A DNA stretch of 64,000 nt from Sisyra terminalis (GCA_958496175.1 OY292277.1:41985050-42049049); one strand, 5' to 3'. Positions 47,844-59,892 are shown, numbered from the stretch's first letter. Notes: generated by a model not told the origin, from the letters alone. Numbers and translations are program-made.

Positions 47844-48909
47844 GGGTGTCCGTTATTTACCAAATTAGTTTTTTTACAGCGATCGCCCCCTAAATTTTTA
47901 ATTTCAGATATAAAAAAAATATCCAATACAATTAAGCTCTTAATTTCTTGATTAAACCGTGCCGGAATCATGTTACTTTTACCATTTAAATAACATGGGG
48001 TTATTTGACTTTTTACTTTTAATTTTATTTCTCAGAAACAAATGTATGAAAGACTTAACGTTAAATTATTCTGACGTAAAATTTAACGCTCTACAAAAAA
48101 GTCCAATAATATGAATTTTCGATTAAATCACTGCATTAAAAGTTATTCAACATTTAACTTTTTAACGACAAATCAATTGACTATAAGCTCAATAAAAATG
48201 ATGTTGACTACAAGTTCTAAGAAATTTCTCATAGATGGCGTCAGGTAAAATGGTAAAAATTCGAATAATAATTGAACTTTTGTCGATAGTCTCATTAATT
48301 AGTATGAAATTCACTTTGTAGGTACAAAATATTGATTAAAGTACGAAAATTTATCCTGGATAAATTTAATTTCACGACTATAGCGAATTCGGATCTTATG
48401 TCATCGGCTTTAATTGTCAAAAAATGATTTTTTGTTTGTTTAATTTTCTGTTCAAGCCATAAAATTAACACAAATAATCACTTACGCTCTAATGATAATA
48501 ATTTTTATCTTCTCTTCCAATGATTTTATAGTTAAAAAAAGTAAAAATGAGCAAAAAGTTGAAAATATTGAAAAATTTATATTAGGCACAAGTGAAATGT
48601 TGAATAACTTTTAATGGAGTGATTTAATCGAAAATTCATATTATTGGACCTTTTTTATACAGCGTTAAATTTTACGTCAGAACAATTTGACCTTAAATCT
48701 TTTCATACATTTGTTTCTGAGAAATAAAATTAAAAGTAAAAAGTCAAATAATTCCATGTTTTTTAAATGGTTAAAGTAACATGATTCCGGCACGGTTTTA
48801 TCAAGAAATTAAGAGCTTAATTGTATTGGATAATTTTTTTTATATCTTAAACTAAAAATTCAGGGAGCGATCGCTGTAAAAAAATCAATTTGGGAAATAA
48901 CGGACACCC
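47844..48909. mobile_element. Foldback DNA transposon with ~310-bp inverted arms, element 2
   Basis: Termini GGGTGTCCGTTATTT are inverted at the two ends and flanked by TA (47842-47843 and 48910-48911). The arms, about 47844-48155 and 48597-48909, share ACAGCGATCGC, AATACAATTAAGCTCTTAAT, GTGCCGGAATCATGTTACTT, TTCTCAGAAACAAATGTATG and TTCGATTAAATCACT. The centre of about 440 bp has no coding frame; it includes ATAGATGGCGTCAGGTAAAA. The same end bases, the same TA duplication, similar arm length and a shared internal motif tie it to element 1, though the arms otherwise differ. Confidence 0.85.
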
Positions 48910-48911
48910 TA

Positions 48912-49544
48912 GTGTATATAATAAAAATGAGATAAAATCAATAAAAGAGTTTACAAGAAATTGACAATTATAGACTTTTTTTGAAACTTAATATACACCT
49001 TCAAGAGTAGTGTCAAATGATATAATCAATAGGACCTAGTTATAAATGATTCCCCGGAAAAGAGTAGGGTTATAAGTTAATTTGGATTAACTTAAGTTGT
49101 GTCAATAATCCTTATTGTTTTAATGTAAGAGGAATTAAAATTGTTAATACCTTTGATTCTTTATAAAACATATCGATGTTTCAAGCAAATGGAAAAAAAT
49201 GTTAGTATTCATAATGCAATGGCCAAGAATTATTAATATTTATTGCAGTATAAGTAATGCACATTTTTAAGTGTAGTTACGTTTTAAACATTAAAATGAG
49301 CAAAAGCAATTCCTTAATATTATTTAATTATTAAAACAATTAAGGTAAAAATTTAGTAAACTAAATGAGATAAATATTATATAATAGAAATATAAAGGGC
49401 TTTTCGCTATAAGTATGGCTATAAGAATCAACTCTGGAACGATAGGTTCTTGACTCATTTTAATTGGAAACAATTTTTTCACAAATATTTCAATTGAAAA
49501 TTGAATCGCTAGAAACTTTCTGATTTTCATAAATTAAAAATAAT
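48912..49544. other. Intergenic, nothing recognised
   Basis: The minus-strand frame 49324-49530 starts with ATG right beside the dispersed repeat copy 2, but nothing homologous follows copy 1, so I do not call it. Confidence 0.45.
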
Positions 49545-49810
49545 TCACTTACTTGAATAAAAGAATTGTAGGCTTGATTAATTAAGCACCTTTTTTACAA
49601 TCACTTTAATCAAAACAATTAAAGTATCAATAAGTCAAACGATGCACTTATAACTGAAGACAGCACACATACTTCAATACAAGCGGCTATTAGCCAATAG
49701 GATTCCGAGATTTATGGATGTTCAACTGTTTTGATTGTTGAAATTTTGAAAATTTGACAAAACCACTCTCAGAATAAACACCTCATTAATACAATGTACA
49801 TTAAACATAT
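49545..49810 (-). repeat. Dispersed repeat of unknown family, copy 2
   Basis: Inverted relative to 19430-19690. On the minus strand it reads AATTTCAACAATCAAAACAG, CCTATTGGCTAATAGCCGC, GTGTGCTGTCTTCAG and GACTTATTGATACTTTAATT in the same order and spacing as copy 1. A further, weaker match extends upstream to about 49810 (inverted GTACATTGTATTAATG). Confidence 0.7.
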
Positions 49811-52239
49811 TCACAATTAATATTGAGCGCGAAGGTAATTTATATTTTAATTTTATTTTTCACTATGTAGTAATCTTTCAAAAATCAGAAATAATTCAGA
49901 TATTATAAAGGAAATATAGAAAGTATAAAAAGTATATTATAAGAGCATTTTAAAAATTGCTTCGTAGTGAAAAAAAAGCTTTTCCTCGAAAAAATATTGA
50001 TTTTAATTAAATTAATGAAACTTTAATACAGTTGATTTCCAGTTAAAAAAAATCAACTTTTAAATTATATTCAAATTTTAAAAAAATTGGTTAAATATAC
50101 TCGAAAAAAAATTGCTACCTAATTTGCGTTTATTTTTTTTTACGCAATCTAGTCGAAATTGGGATATCTATAACATCCAGGATCTTAGTGTTTTATTAGT
50201 ACCTACGTATTGCAAAGTATCATGAAAATATATTTCCAGGACCAATTTACGATATTTATACCCACAAGACTTTTTTATGACTAATAATTTCTAATTTACC
50301 ATACTAATGTTTCTCAAATTTTACGTATACCAATCATGTATTATAATCTACAATGTATTATAAACGTATTATAATAATTTGATTGAATTTTCATATGCAA
50401 AGAAAACATGATTAAATATGTAATATTCTCGAAAAAATATTAATGAGTCTTTCTACAACTAAGTAAATATAATATTTATAATTAAAATTCTCAAAATTTT
50501 ATTTATAAAATCATGCTGTTAAGGTTGTTGTTTCTTATTCTATTTAATATTAAAGTTTAATTATTAAATGAATTGTTTTTAAGGTCAATAAAATATTAAC
50601 ATATTTTTATGCTTTACTAATTTTATTTTTTTAAAAAAGGAAATATTTCAATTATTTAAATATGAAGTTTTTATTAGCTTTGAAAAGCTTAACTCTCATT
50701 TGTATGTTGAAAAACCAAATATTCCAATTGATTTAACAAATCATCACAAATACATTAAAGAACAGTTTCATTCAATTATAACTCATCATTTCATTAAGGC
50801 CATCGGCTGTTTAATAATTTGGTGGAATCAAAAAATTTGCACTTTAATAATTTTCCACGTACGCAAATATTTGATTAAAGCCGACATCTATATGTACGTA
50901 TGAGATTTGTGAGCTGAACGAGAAGATTGATATGAAGCTTTTTGACACTAATCAATAACATAAAAAAGCTTTAACGTCAACCATTTGGAGGTTGAACGTG
51001 ATAGCTTTACTTGCATAATAGATCCTACTGGATAACTATATTTTGGAGGAAAGGTCTTTGCATGTATGACTTTTCAAACTCTAGTTGTGACCTCTTCACC
51101 TTGATATTCAGTAAATAAGAGATAAGGCAGACACTTGGATCAATAGAGCAAAAAAGAAATATTGTTTTTGCAATTTGTTTTAACAAATTTATGAGTAAAT
51201 AGCATTTTCAATTTTATAAATCACATTTTTATTATCTATATAACTTATAAAGTTTGATTTAAAATGTTTACATTTTTTTTTTATTTGTATGATATACAAT
51301 GTGTTATAAAAACTTCTGCTCATACCTTTAGACACAATGATTCTTTAAAATGAAACTTTCATAACGGATAAGTAACTGGAATAGTTACGATCAAAGCTCT
51401 TTTGAGGAAGAGTACAAAATAAAATCAAATATTTCAAAAAAAAAAAACGATCTATAAAAAAATGTTATTCGAATAATAGAGCTTTTAAAGAAAACTTAAT
51501 CAAAAGTTTTCAGACTGATAAATGTAGCATCCAAAATTTGAAACTAAAATAGTAAATAATCGATGACACTGAAACGTAGCAGTATTAAAAATGATTCTAT
51601 TCTCGTTGCAAAAGAAACTTGTAATAAAAGTTCTTTTTGTGTTTGCAACACAAGTGAAAGAAATGTGAGAAGATTGAGGACTTTTCTTTTCATTCGTTAT
51701 TGTTTGATGATTTTCAAACGTTTTTCCATTTTCCTCTCCACGGACAGTGGAACCTATCGAGCGCAAGTGTTGTGTCAATATTAAGAGCATTTTGTTCATT
51801 CTTCAAAAAAAAAAAGGAAAAAAATAAAACAAGAAAAAAGTTATGAATCACGTCTCATATCAAACGAAAGGATTTTATTTTTAAAAAGAAGTGTCGAAGT
51901 CAACGTTATCTTCTAACATCTTCAGACTGTTGCAAACTACAATAACTTTATCGACTTGGGTATTTTATTTTGAATTTGTGATGTAAACTTACATTTTTCT
52001 ATGGTTAACGGATAACGACTGAAATACGATAACACTGTGAAGTGAAAATTGTACCATATTTCATGCGGTAAAATAAAAATAATTAGTTTAAAAACAAAAA
52101 GTTGTTCAATATTAAGTTCCTTTTTCATTTTTGTTTTAAACATCATTGTTTTTATCGCTTTCATGAAAATGAAAGCTCTTGATTACTTCGAATGACTGGT
52201 ATAAATTTAATTACAAGAGAATAAAATTAACAAGTAACT
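49811..52239. other. Intergenic, nothing recognised
   Basis: Very AT-rich to about 50680. A slightly GC-richer strip around 50760-50900 (TTAAGGCCATCGGCTG) and another at 51560-51770, open on both strands, might be weakly conserved, but nothing can be named. Confidence 0.45.
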
Positions 52240-52244
52240 TTTAA

Positions 52245-52388
52245 GCAGGCCATTCACACTCCGATTTGTAGTCCAACTATTTTGACTACTAGTTGGATCG
52301 CCTAAATGATCCGACTAGTCCGACTAGACATCTAACTTTGAAAGTTGGACCACAAGTTGGACTGCAAGTCGAAGCGTGAATGGCTTGC
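52245..52388. mobile_element. Short MITE, 144 bp, with flanking TTTAA
   Basis: The left end GCAGGCCATTCACACTCCG is matched by the inverted right end GCAAGCCATTCACGCTTCG, and the match continues (ATTTGTAGTCCAAC against ACTTGCAGTCCAAC). TTTAA flanks both sides (52240-52244 and 52389-52393). Internal GACTAGT/AGTTGGA repeats let nearly the whole element fold into one hairpin. The GGCCATTCAC start is reminiscent of Harbinger-type MITEs, whose usual duplication is 3 bp (TWA), so the assignment is tentative. Confidence 0.8.
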
Positions 52389-52393
52389 TTTAA

Positions 52394-52879
52394 GTACTAG
52401 TTAAAGGAATGTTGAGATTATCCATAATAATTTACATTTTTAATGAATAAATATTAATAGTAAAATTAGAACAGCCATTGAGAAAGAAATAAACTAAGTC
52501 TATCTTATCCTGTTTATATTTTACGGAGAATCCAAAAAATACGGAACCCTTAGTGATTTCAAGCACAAAAATTAAATAATTATTTTTTCATTTATTTATT
52601 TAGTTAGGTATTCTAGAATAAGGCTGGTTATGTCTAGCCCTGCAACTTCTGAGCTTATTTTATTTCCTGGATCCCTATTTCAAATGGTTGAGATCGAATA
52701 GCTACGAATACTTCAACAACCGACGTACCAGGTGTTTTTCGAATATTTCGAGTTCCGAGTTTCTCTATTTCTTCAAGAGCATATTAAATCATCCCCGTTT
52801 ACTCCAATACAGGTGTACCTAAGGAAACGAAAATCCTCATTAAAACATCAATATTAGAACATTTATATTTTTTAAAAGT
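52394..52879. other. Intergenic, nothing recognised
   Basis: AT-rich with a mildly GC-richer patch near 52640-52800; no frame or repeat partner found. Confidence 0.45.
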
Positions 52880-52955
52880 GAATAATCGATGTTAAAAACA
52901 TCGAAGTTTATGAACGACAAATCGATTTTTTCGATGGTTTTTACCACCATTTAAA
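52880..52955 (-). repeat. Fragment related to the 12062 hAT MITE
   Basis: On the minus strand it reads ATCGATTTGTCGTTCATAAA followed by an ATCGATG-type string, matching the ATCGATATATCGTTCATAAA core of the element at 12062-12211. The terminal GGGATGC repeats are not found here, so this is either a decayed copy or a relative. Confidence 0.4.
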
Positions 52956-54486
52956 TAGGCTCAATTAAAGTCCACCGAAATTCTGGGAAACGAGATAGTA
53001 GCTGAGATGGATTTAAAAGTGGTGGGACTAATAAGTAGTTTCATAAATAATGTATTGTCTTAGTAATCAAATAACTTTGGTTAAATAGAACTCAAGTTTT
53101 GATTGTTTGGTTAAAAAAAATACGATTTTCAACATCACTTTACCGAGACCGTATTTTAGACGCACCATTTATAAATACTTGAGTTTGTTGCGACCGGATT
53201 AAACACCAATTTGATGGCAAAATTTTGAGTAAGTATGACAAAAACAGTAATGGATATTTTACTCCAATTCATTAATTTTTTTTTGCGTTAGTATCTTTCA
53301 AAATACTGTTTTTCTATTAACACTAATATAGTTTTTTTAAGTACCTGGTAGGTCAGCTAAAATTGAATAATTTGTTTTAACTATTTTCTTGATTGCTTAG
53401 CAAGGATTTACTTCCGCTTCTCCCCTTCTTATGGCATTGTCAAAAGTTATTAGACTTCCTAATCACTATCAGTAAAAAAAAATTTAAATAATTGAATATT
53501 AACTCAGAAAAGCTCCCTTAATATTTTAAAATTATAATGCGATTAAATATGCAAATATTGCAGCTGCATATGATGCGTTACTACCTTTGCAAATTATAAG
53601 AGCATAAAACTTTAAGTATATTTATGGAAACCAAATTATTATTAACTAGATAAAGTAGCAAATATGCCAATTTCAATAAAATTTTTAACTTTTTGAACTT
53701 AACAAAGTATTTTGGGCTATTTTATATGGTACTTAATTAATATATAACTATAATTTCGATTTAATTGACGGGTATATTGAGTATGTTTTCAAGATTATAG
53801 TTATAAATTATTTCAAGAGATTTAAATATTTCAAATTTGCATGTATCTACCATTACAAATTTTTGGCCAAAAATTATTCATCAAAGCTTGGAATACTGAA
53901 AGATTTCCACACTAACAACAATCATCAAGAGTCAGTTTACTGCGTTAACTGGTTTTAGTTGCTTTATAACTTTTTAAAAATTTTAATTTTGAAATCATAA
54001 ATACCAATTTATGTTTAAGTTATTATTGGAAATTCAAAGAAAACACCAAAGTACTTATAAAAAGTTTATATTTGAGTCTAGTGATTATTTTCTTGATTAA
54101 ATATTTTTATATTAAACAATCAAATATTATACATTCTATAAAAAAATTGTCTTATAAAAATTTTTATAAATTTTCGAGTTATATAAAAAATGTTTTGAAA
54201 ACTTCAAAGTATTTCTTTCAAAATAATGGAGCTTAATTTTTACCTCTGAATTTCAATTATGTAGTAATTAAATGAAAAAATTAATTAGTGGTGACAATTT
54301 TATAAATTTCAATCAACAACACTTTATTACTTTATGGTATCTCAATGAATAAATATAAACATTTTCAATAATATTTTTACGGTTTAAATTAAAAAAATAT
54401 TATTATTTACATCGTTTTAGTGGAAATTGTTCAAACAAATCTAAAAGATACACAAAAGTAGCAAATAAATTATAAAATAAAGACAA
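52956..54486. other. Intergenic, nothing recognised
   Basis: AT-rich DNA upstream of the peptide gene; no frame, exon or repeat partner found. Confidence 0.5.
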
Positions 54487-54494
54487 TATAAAAG
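54487..54494 (+). promoter_or_regulatory. TATA box of the Asp/Tyr-rich peptide gene
   Basis: TATAAAAG lies 112 nt upstream of the ATG at 54599. An arthropod start site about 30 nt downstream would fall near 54515 and leave an 80-85 nt 5' UTR. The same octamer stands before the second peptide gene. Confidence 0.6.
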
Positions 54495-54598
54495 TATGAA
54501 AATTGTGTGCACATTATGTAGTTTAAAAAGAGCTTTTAATCAATTTAAGTTACCAATTTTGAACAATATTTTCTCTAACCTTATTTGCTATCGTAACA

Positions 54599-54902
54599 AT
54601 GCAAAAAATTTTGTGCATTAGTTTTGTCGCCGTGATTTTACTTGCATTAGCACAGGTAAATAATTTGAAATTAATATATTTGAAAACATGAGTACTTAAC
54701 AATTCCTTTTTTAGGGAATCATGGGTGGTCCTTGCATTGGTAATATAATTTAAATCAATTAAAAGTAAATTAAATTTTAAATTTTTGGGTTTTACACTTT
54801 GAAGGTGGAGACGTTGTTTACTCGACTGATTATTACGAGGACTATGCTTATGACGATGGCTATGATTTCGATGGTTATGATTTCTATGGTCGCGGTTATT
54901 AA
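54599..54902 (+). CDS. Small secreted Asp/Tyr/Gly-rich peptide, three exons
   Basis: Exons 54599-54655, 54715-54739 and 54805-54902 join to a 59-residue peptide. Donors are CAG-GTAAAT and TTG-GTAATA; acceptors are TTTTTTAG and TTTGAAG. Introns are 59 and 65 nt, typical short insect introns. Exon 1 is exactly the signal peptide MQKILCISFVAVILLALAQ. Exon 2 adds GIMGGPCI with the only mature Cys. Exon 3 encodes an acidic tail, starting GDVVYSTDYYEDYAYDDGYD, with nine Tyr and eight Asp in 31 residues, a repeated GYDF motif, and a GRGY end. The start has a good context (AACAATG), with a TATA box upstream and AATAAA at 54937-54942. I do not recognise the family. Glycine/tyrosine-rich cuticular, silk or antimicrobial-type secreted peptides have similar composition, but the function is unknown. 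Confidence 0.75.
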
Positions 54903-54936
54903 AGATTTTCTATCTATTTAATGAATCTATATGGCT

Positions 54937-54942
54937 AATAAA
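54937..54942 (+). terminator. Polyadenylation signal of the Asp/Tyr-rich peptide gene
   Basis: AATAAA sits 35 nt after the stop codon, giving a very short 3' UTR. Confidence 0.5.
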
Positions 54943-55615
54943 TGTTGCCAAAAAAGTTTTATAGCCTAAATAACATAAATAATATTGATTTATGCTTATT
55001 ATTGTTCAAAATAATTTTTCTTCTGTGATTCTATAAATTATATTTTTAAGGTATTACAACGAAATTACAACAATTGTTTTGTGATCTTGAATATTTGTTA
55101 AAAATGGTAACAAACGAAAATTGTAAATGCAATAAAAATTGCTTAGAAAATATAACTATTTATTCAGGAGTTTATTTATTGGTTTTAGAATTATAAGTTT
55201 TAGAATATCGAAAAAAAATTAAAGTTTTCAGTTTAATTAAGACTATATTCTACTACCGTTATCACATCTTAAGAATCACATCTTTTTCTGAAAAGCACAA
55301 TGCACTTCCTTAAAATATAGACAAAGAATAAATTTGAAAAAATATTTTTTTTACCATAAAGACTTTCTTAATATTTCTTGCAACCGTTTATGAAATTTGA
55401 TGGTAGGATTTTCTTAGCTTTTACTGAAATTACTATAGAATGATGTACAAATGTTTTTAATCCTGCAAGGTCGATTGTTTATTCATCGATTAGCTTGTAA
55501 ATCTGTTATTTTCTCTAAGCAACACCCATCAGAGTTCTTAATTGATTAATGTTTGTTGGGTTTTTTTTGTTTTGGTACAGAAAATTGATATTTTCCGTGA
55601 TTATTAACCTTCAAG
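54943..55615. other. Intergenic, nothing recognised
   Basis: AT-rich, no supportable feature. Confidence 0.5.
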
Positions 55616-56110
55616 TTTCGTTATTTTCTTTTCGTTTGTGTTGTATTATCAGTATTTTCCTCTTCAGACGAACTACTACTATCCATAACACTCCCTGAAT
55701 TTGCTGTGGTCAAATTTTCTTTCGCAGTTCAGGCTCCATGTCCTATTTCTTTGCTAGCAGAGCCATCTCTTGATATTTTTGGATACGTTAAGTATTTTCC
55801 ACTGTAGCGGCTCAACTTCAAAGTAAAGATTTTTGTAATACAGGAATCAAATTCCTGAATTCCAATTGACTCAAAATCCTTAACAAACTAACATAAGAGA
55901 GGACTATATAAGTAAGGCCGAAAACAAGAGAATTCTATTCTGTTTAAAATCTACCTTTCGAAGAAACCACATCGCCTTTTTACAATATCTGCTCTACGAA
56001 CTCCTGCTGACACCCTTAAATCCGGAAGATTGTACATCTCTATTAGACAACAAACCTCTTCAAATTGATGACCCCGACATGATCCTAGGGATCTAATCTT
56101 GTACCGATAT
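55616..56110 (-). pseudogene. Coding-like remnant, origin unknown
   Basis: On the minus strand a frame near 55835-55616 reads SRYSGKYLTYPKISRDGSAS, KEIGHGA, a stop, TAKENLTTANSGSV, then MDSSSSSEEENTDNTTQTKR and a stop. The Ser/Glu-rich run with basic end looks like a protein linker. Further upstream (56110-55960) a minus-strand frame gives IPRIMSGSSI, a stop, RGLLSNRDVQSSGFKGVSRS, while the plus strand over the same DNA gives NHIAFLQYLLYELLLTPLNP and EDCTSLLDNKPLQIDDPD. Only one can be right. The whole is GC-richer than its flanks and could be a decayed transposon or processed pseudogene. Confidence 0.3.
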
Positions 56111-57819
56111 CAACTTTTTCAGCGCTATTTAGTTCTCTTTCCCAATGCTGGTCGGACTTTCTTGGTCATTTCTTGGTCATGAAAGGTTACTTGTTTCTTG
56201 TTCCTTGTTCATAATGTTGATCACAGCTTGTACCATCACTTAATTTTTTCTTTAAATTAAGGGAAATTGCTCCAATTTAAGCTCTTTTACTCTGTAGGAG
56301 TGGAATATTTGTATATTTCCGCACAAAAAGATTCGGCATAGTTCGATGTTATACATATGTGATACATAATAAGTTATCAGGATAATCGAAATCATAAGCA
56401 AATATTTTTCTTCAAAAACAGAGGATATAACTATTGACTGGGTATTGGATTCCAACTTTTACAAAGTTCATTGTTGGCATTTGGTAGATGTTAGAAACTA
56501 AAAATTCCATCTTTACTTACCTGCTTGCTATGTGAGCAGATTACACACCATTGAAGTAATGCAGTCCTTTACGAATTTTTGTGGTGTTTTCGGGTTGCTT
56601 TGGTCACTTCACTAAGTAGAAATATAACGTTCTTTGATGATAATGATCTATTATTTTGATTGTTACACAAAACAGAAGTACTAAACTTATTCCATGGAAA
56701 TTCAATTTTACTTACGTTTTTTTCGTGATTAAGTCTTAAGTCTTGTGAAACTTATTCTTTATTATATTTTCTATGAAAAGTTTCGGCCAACCTTTAATTT
56801 TAGGACTCATCTCAATTTTTTTTGCACCAAAATGTTTTTGGCTATGCCAAGAATATACTCATATCCTTTCAATACTAAATTCACCCAAAAACTTTTCCGA
56901 AATTTTCATTCAAAATTTTCCAAGTACAGTGCTCATTTTTTTTTCATCTATATAGCATCCAAAAACTGGCATATAGCCTAAAATGGGATTAAACCAATCC
57001 TGCTAACAATAAATAATGCTATTAAGTAATCGTTATAGTTTTTCGAAACTTTATATGTTAACTAAAGAATTAATGAATAGAGTATTTGAAAGTGTTAAAA
57101 AATTTAAAATTGTTATAATTTTTGAAGATTTTTGATTTTAAAATCAATAAACATAAATTGGACTTAAAAATTAGGTATTTTTAGTACAAAAATTTAATAG
57201 GAAAAATTTTAGTTTATCTATTGGTATGAGATAAAATACCTACGGTATGTCATAATTGTTGCCTTAATATTTAGCTAGGGGTTATAGCAATCCATTGATC
57301 TATAATATAAATCTATAAAGAACAAAGGAAAACAGTTTATCCAAATAGATAAGAAATAAAATTAGATCTGGGGTTCAACTTTTGAATCACAGGTGAATAA
57401 ACAATCTTCAGGTGATATGATACCATATAAATTGTGTTGTATGTAAATCGTAAAACTTGGTGAGTTGTACTTTGAACTCAATCGAGAATTTACAAATTTA
57501 TAGGAAATATTTGATAATCAATTTAATAATAGTTGTAGGTGTTATGCTGAAACTCTAATTTGATTTAAAACTAACCAGTTATAACAAACTTGAATTTTTT
57601 TTCGGGTTGTCAACTATTTGCAAATCAAAAAGGAAAAATCTACAAGATATTTCTATCTTTGTATACAAGAACACCTAATTTCAATTTTTTCATGGTGAAA
57701 TATCGTTGAAAGTTGAATTTAATAGTTCTAAAATCAAAAAGTAATGCCAGTAAAGTAAAAAATGTTTGCCTATATATTTACATTGAAACATAAACTAAGT
57801 TCTTAGAAGAAAGACATAT
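56111..57819. other. Intergenic, nothing recognised
   Basis: AT-rich. Frames at 56252-56455 (-) and 56745-56981 (+) have no recognisable features. Confidence 0.5.
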
Positions 57820-58026
57820 AAAGAAGTTCAATATTTTGTTTCGAATGTGGACTAAGTTTGGACTACTCGATTAGTAAGTCGCAGTGCTTTTGCTAGTTAT
57901 CGCTGTACAAAATTATAATTGGCTAAGGCATATTTTGTACAGCGACAACTATTGGTTGGCTAACCGAAGCTCTGAAACTTACCGACAAAGTAGTTCAAAC
58001 TTCGTCCATATCAATTGAACTTCTTT
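57820..58026. mobile_element. MITE-like inverted repeat, about 207 bp
   Basis: The ends AAAGAAGTTCAAT are inverted at both sides. Arms continue with GGAC-AAGTTTG-ACTAC and TAAGT, and in the centre CGCTGTACAAAAT pairs with ATTTTGTACAGCG at 57901-57954. The arms are more diverged than those of the foldback elements. Target duplication and superfamily could not be determined. Confidence 0.65.
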
Positions 58027-58979
58027 ACAAATCTCTCTTCTCTGCTAAGGTGATGAAAATTACTGGAAATAGAAACTTTTGAAATGAATAAGTTTTGCCG
58101 AAAAACCTTCTTCCAAAATTCAGAAAGTTTGTGATATTTTCTTCGAAATATATAAATTATATTATAAATCTAAAATAAAATACTTTCTACTTGAAGTGAT
58201 TTAAAAAATTGCATGAAAAATGATTTTAGGATTTTTTTTAAGAAATATATAACAGAATTCAAAATATGTTACCAGTTGTAGTGAACTCGTTAAACATCAC
58301 TTAATAATCTAAAATAGTTCGCAAAGTCTAGTCAAGTAGCTTATTGAGCATAATAAAAAGTGGAAAATTCCCTTCCGTAAATATTGTTGATTATATCGAC
58401 AAGTAATAATAAAAGAATCATAAAAAATGTCAACAAAAAACCGATAATTTTTTAATTGCAAATATTGATAACAAAATAAACAAGAAGATATCGACCTCAT
58501 CATAAAATGAATGATATAAACATAATAAATATCATAAAATATCAATAATTTGAAAGCAAAAATTAAATTGATTACATATCTATATCGTATCTTTATTATT
58601 AATGTATATCTGCTTACTTATATCACCTTTTTCCACTGAATGCTATAGAAGTTATATTTCAATGTTTCCGAAATTAAAAATGGCCAATATCATTAATTTA
58701 GCCGCAAAATGAGAAGAAAGCAATCAGGTTATTTGATAAACTCCTGAAAATTTCGTAGATCAATAACTATCAATTCAATTATTGGAAGACAAAAGTAATA
58801 TTTTTATTGAAAAATACGCCAAAATAGTAACACTAGATTAACAAGAGTCCTTTTATTAGTTTATTCCACTAATATTAATTGTGATAAAATTATTAAATTA
58901 AAAGAATTTGTCTTTAATTAAGGGTCGATATTTTTACTTTTGGGTAGATCATTAAACTTAAAATAACTGTTTCTGATAA
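58027..58979. other. Intergenic, nothing recognised
   Basis: AT-rich, no supportable feature. Confidence 0.5.
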
Positions 58980-59115
58980 AAATTAATCTTTTAGATATAT
59001 CTGACACATATTATTATTTTAGTTGAAAATACGTATGTTTTCTTTATCCTCTGGATAAAATTTTATCCAAAAGATAAATGTCAGTATGTAGATATGAAAA
59101 TACCGATCCATTATA
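58980..59115 (+). repeat. Dispersed repeat, copy 2 (partner 1200-1330)
   Basis: Matches copy 1 in the order AATCTTTTAGATA, TCTGACACATAT, GTTGAAAATACGTATGTTTT, AAAAGATAAATGTC, AGATATGAAAATACCG. It carries an extra 15-20 bp between the last blocks. Confidence 0.5.
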
Positions 59116-59892
59116 CGAAGATTAGTATTTTACTTAATGATACTAAGCAATAACTATGGGTTTAATATATTACTATTAAATTTTATGAATTACTTTAGAA
59201 ACCAATAAATATACTGCAAACTTAATTGAACTACCTATTGTTTAATTTGATTAAAAAATAGAATTCAATTTATTATATAAAGTTAAATCAGATATGAAAT
59301 TAAATCAAAATTAAAAGCACTGGAGTAATGGTTTTACATCAATTCATTATTCTATACTTGTGTAAAAATTAACATACGATTTTTTTATAAATCTCATAAT
59401 AAAAGTTAAAGTTTATGATGGCCCATAAATGTAAAACGACAATTTATCAAAACTTTATCAATGAAGCAATAAAAATGTGGTAAATTTTATACTTCAAAAT
59501 TTTCAATACCTGTGATGTACTTTTTCAAACGATTAAATTCACAATGCTTTTTTACATCTCCACTAAAATATAGTACAGATTTTCTTTAATATTACATTCT
59601 TAAATATGATTTCCTAATGCTAAGAGAAGATTACTTCTTTATATAAGACAAATTGTAAAGAAATTTGGCTTAATTTTGTACTGGTTTCGATGGGTAATGA
59701 TATTGATAAAGTTATGATTTTGTAATAATTAGAAGAATATATGTGTTATGGGTTTCGTACGTTAAAAGGATAAAAAGGAATCAGTTGGTTGTTCATCTGT
59801 CAATCAGTTACGTTAGAGTATGAAGTTAAAGTTGATATTGCACATTGAAATTTACCTTCCTTAGAATCCTTCCTCCTAGGATTACTTAAAGA
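59116..59892. other. Intergenic, nothing recognised
   Basis: AT-rich, no supportable feature before the SINE fragment. Confidence 0.5.

Noticed and set aside
49324..49530. 68-codon minus-strand ATG frame next to dispersed repeat copy 2
   Set aside because: Copy 1 has nothing homologous downstream, so it is not part of the repeat, and no other support exists.
51500..51799. Open frames of 99 and 73 codons on opposite strands
   Set aside because: Mutually shadowing, no recognisable motif; possibly a weak conserved patch but nothing to support a gene.
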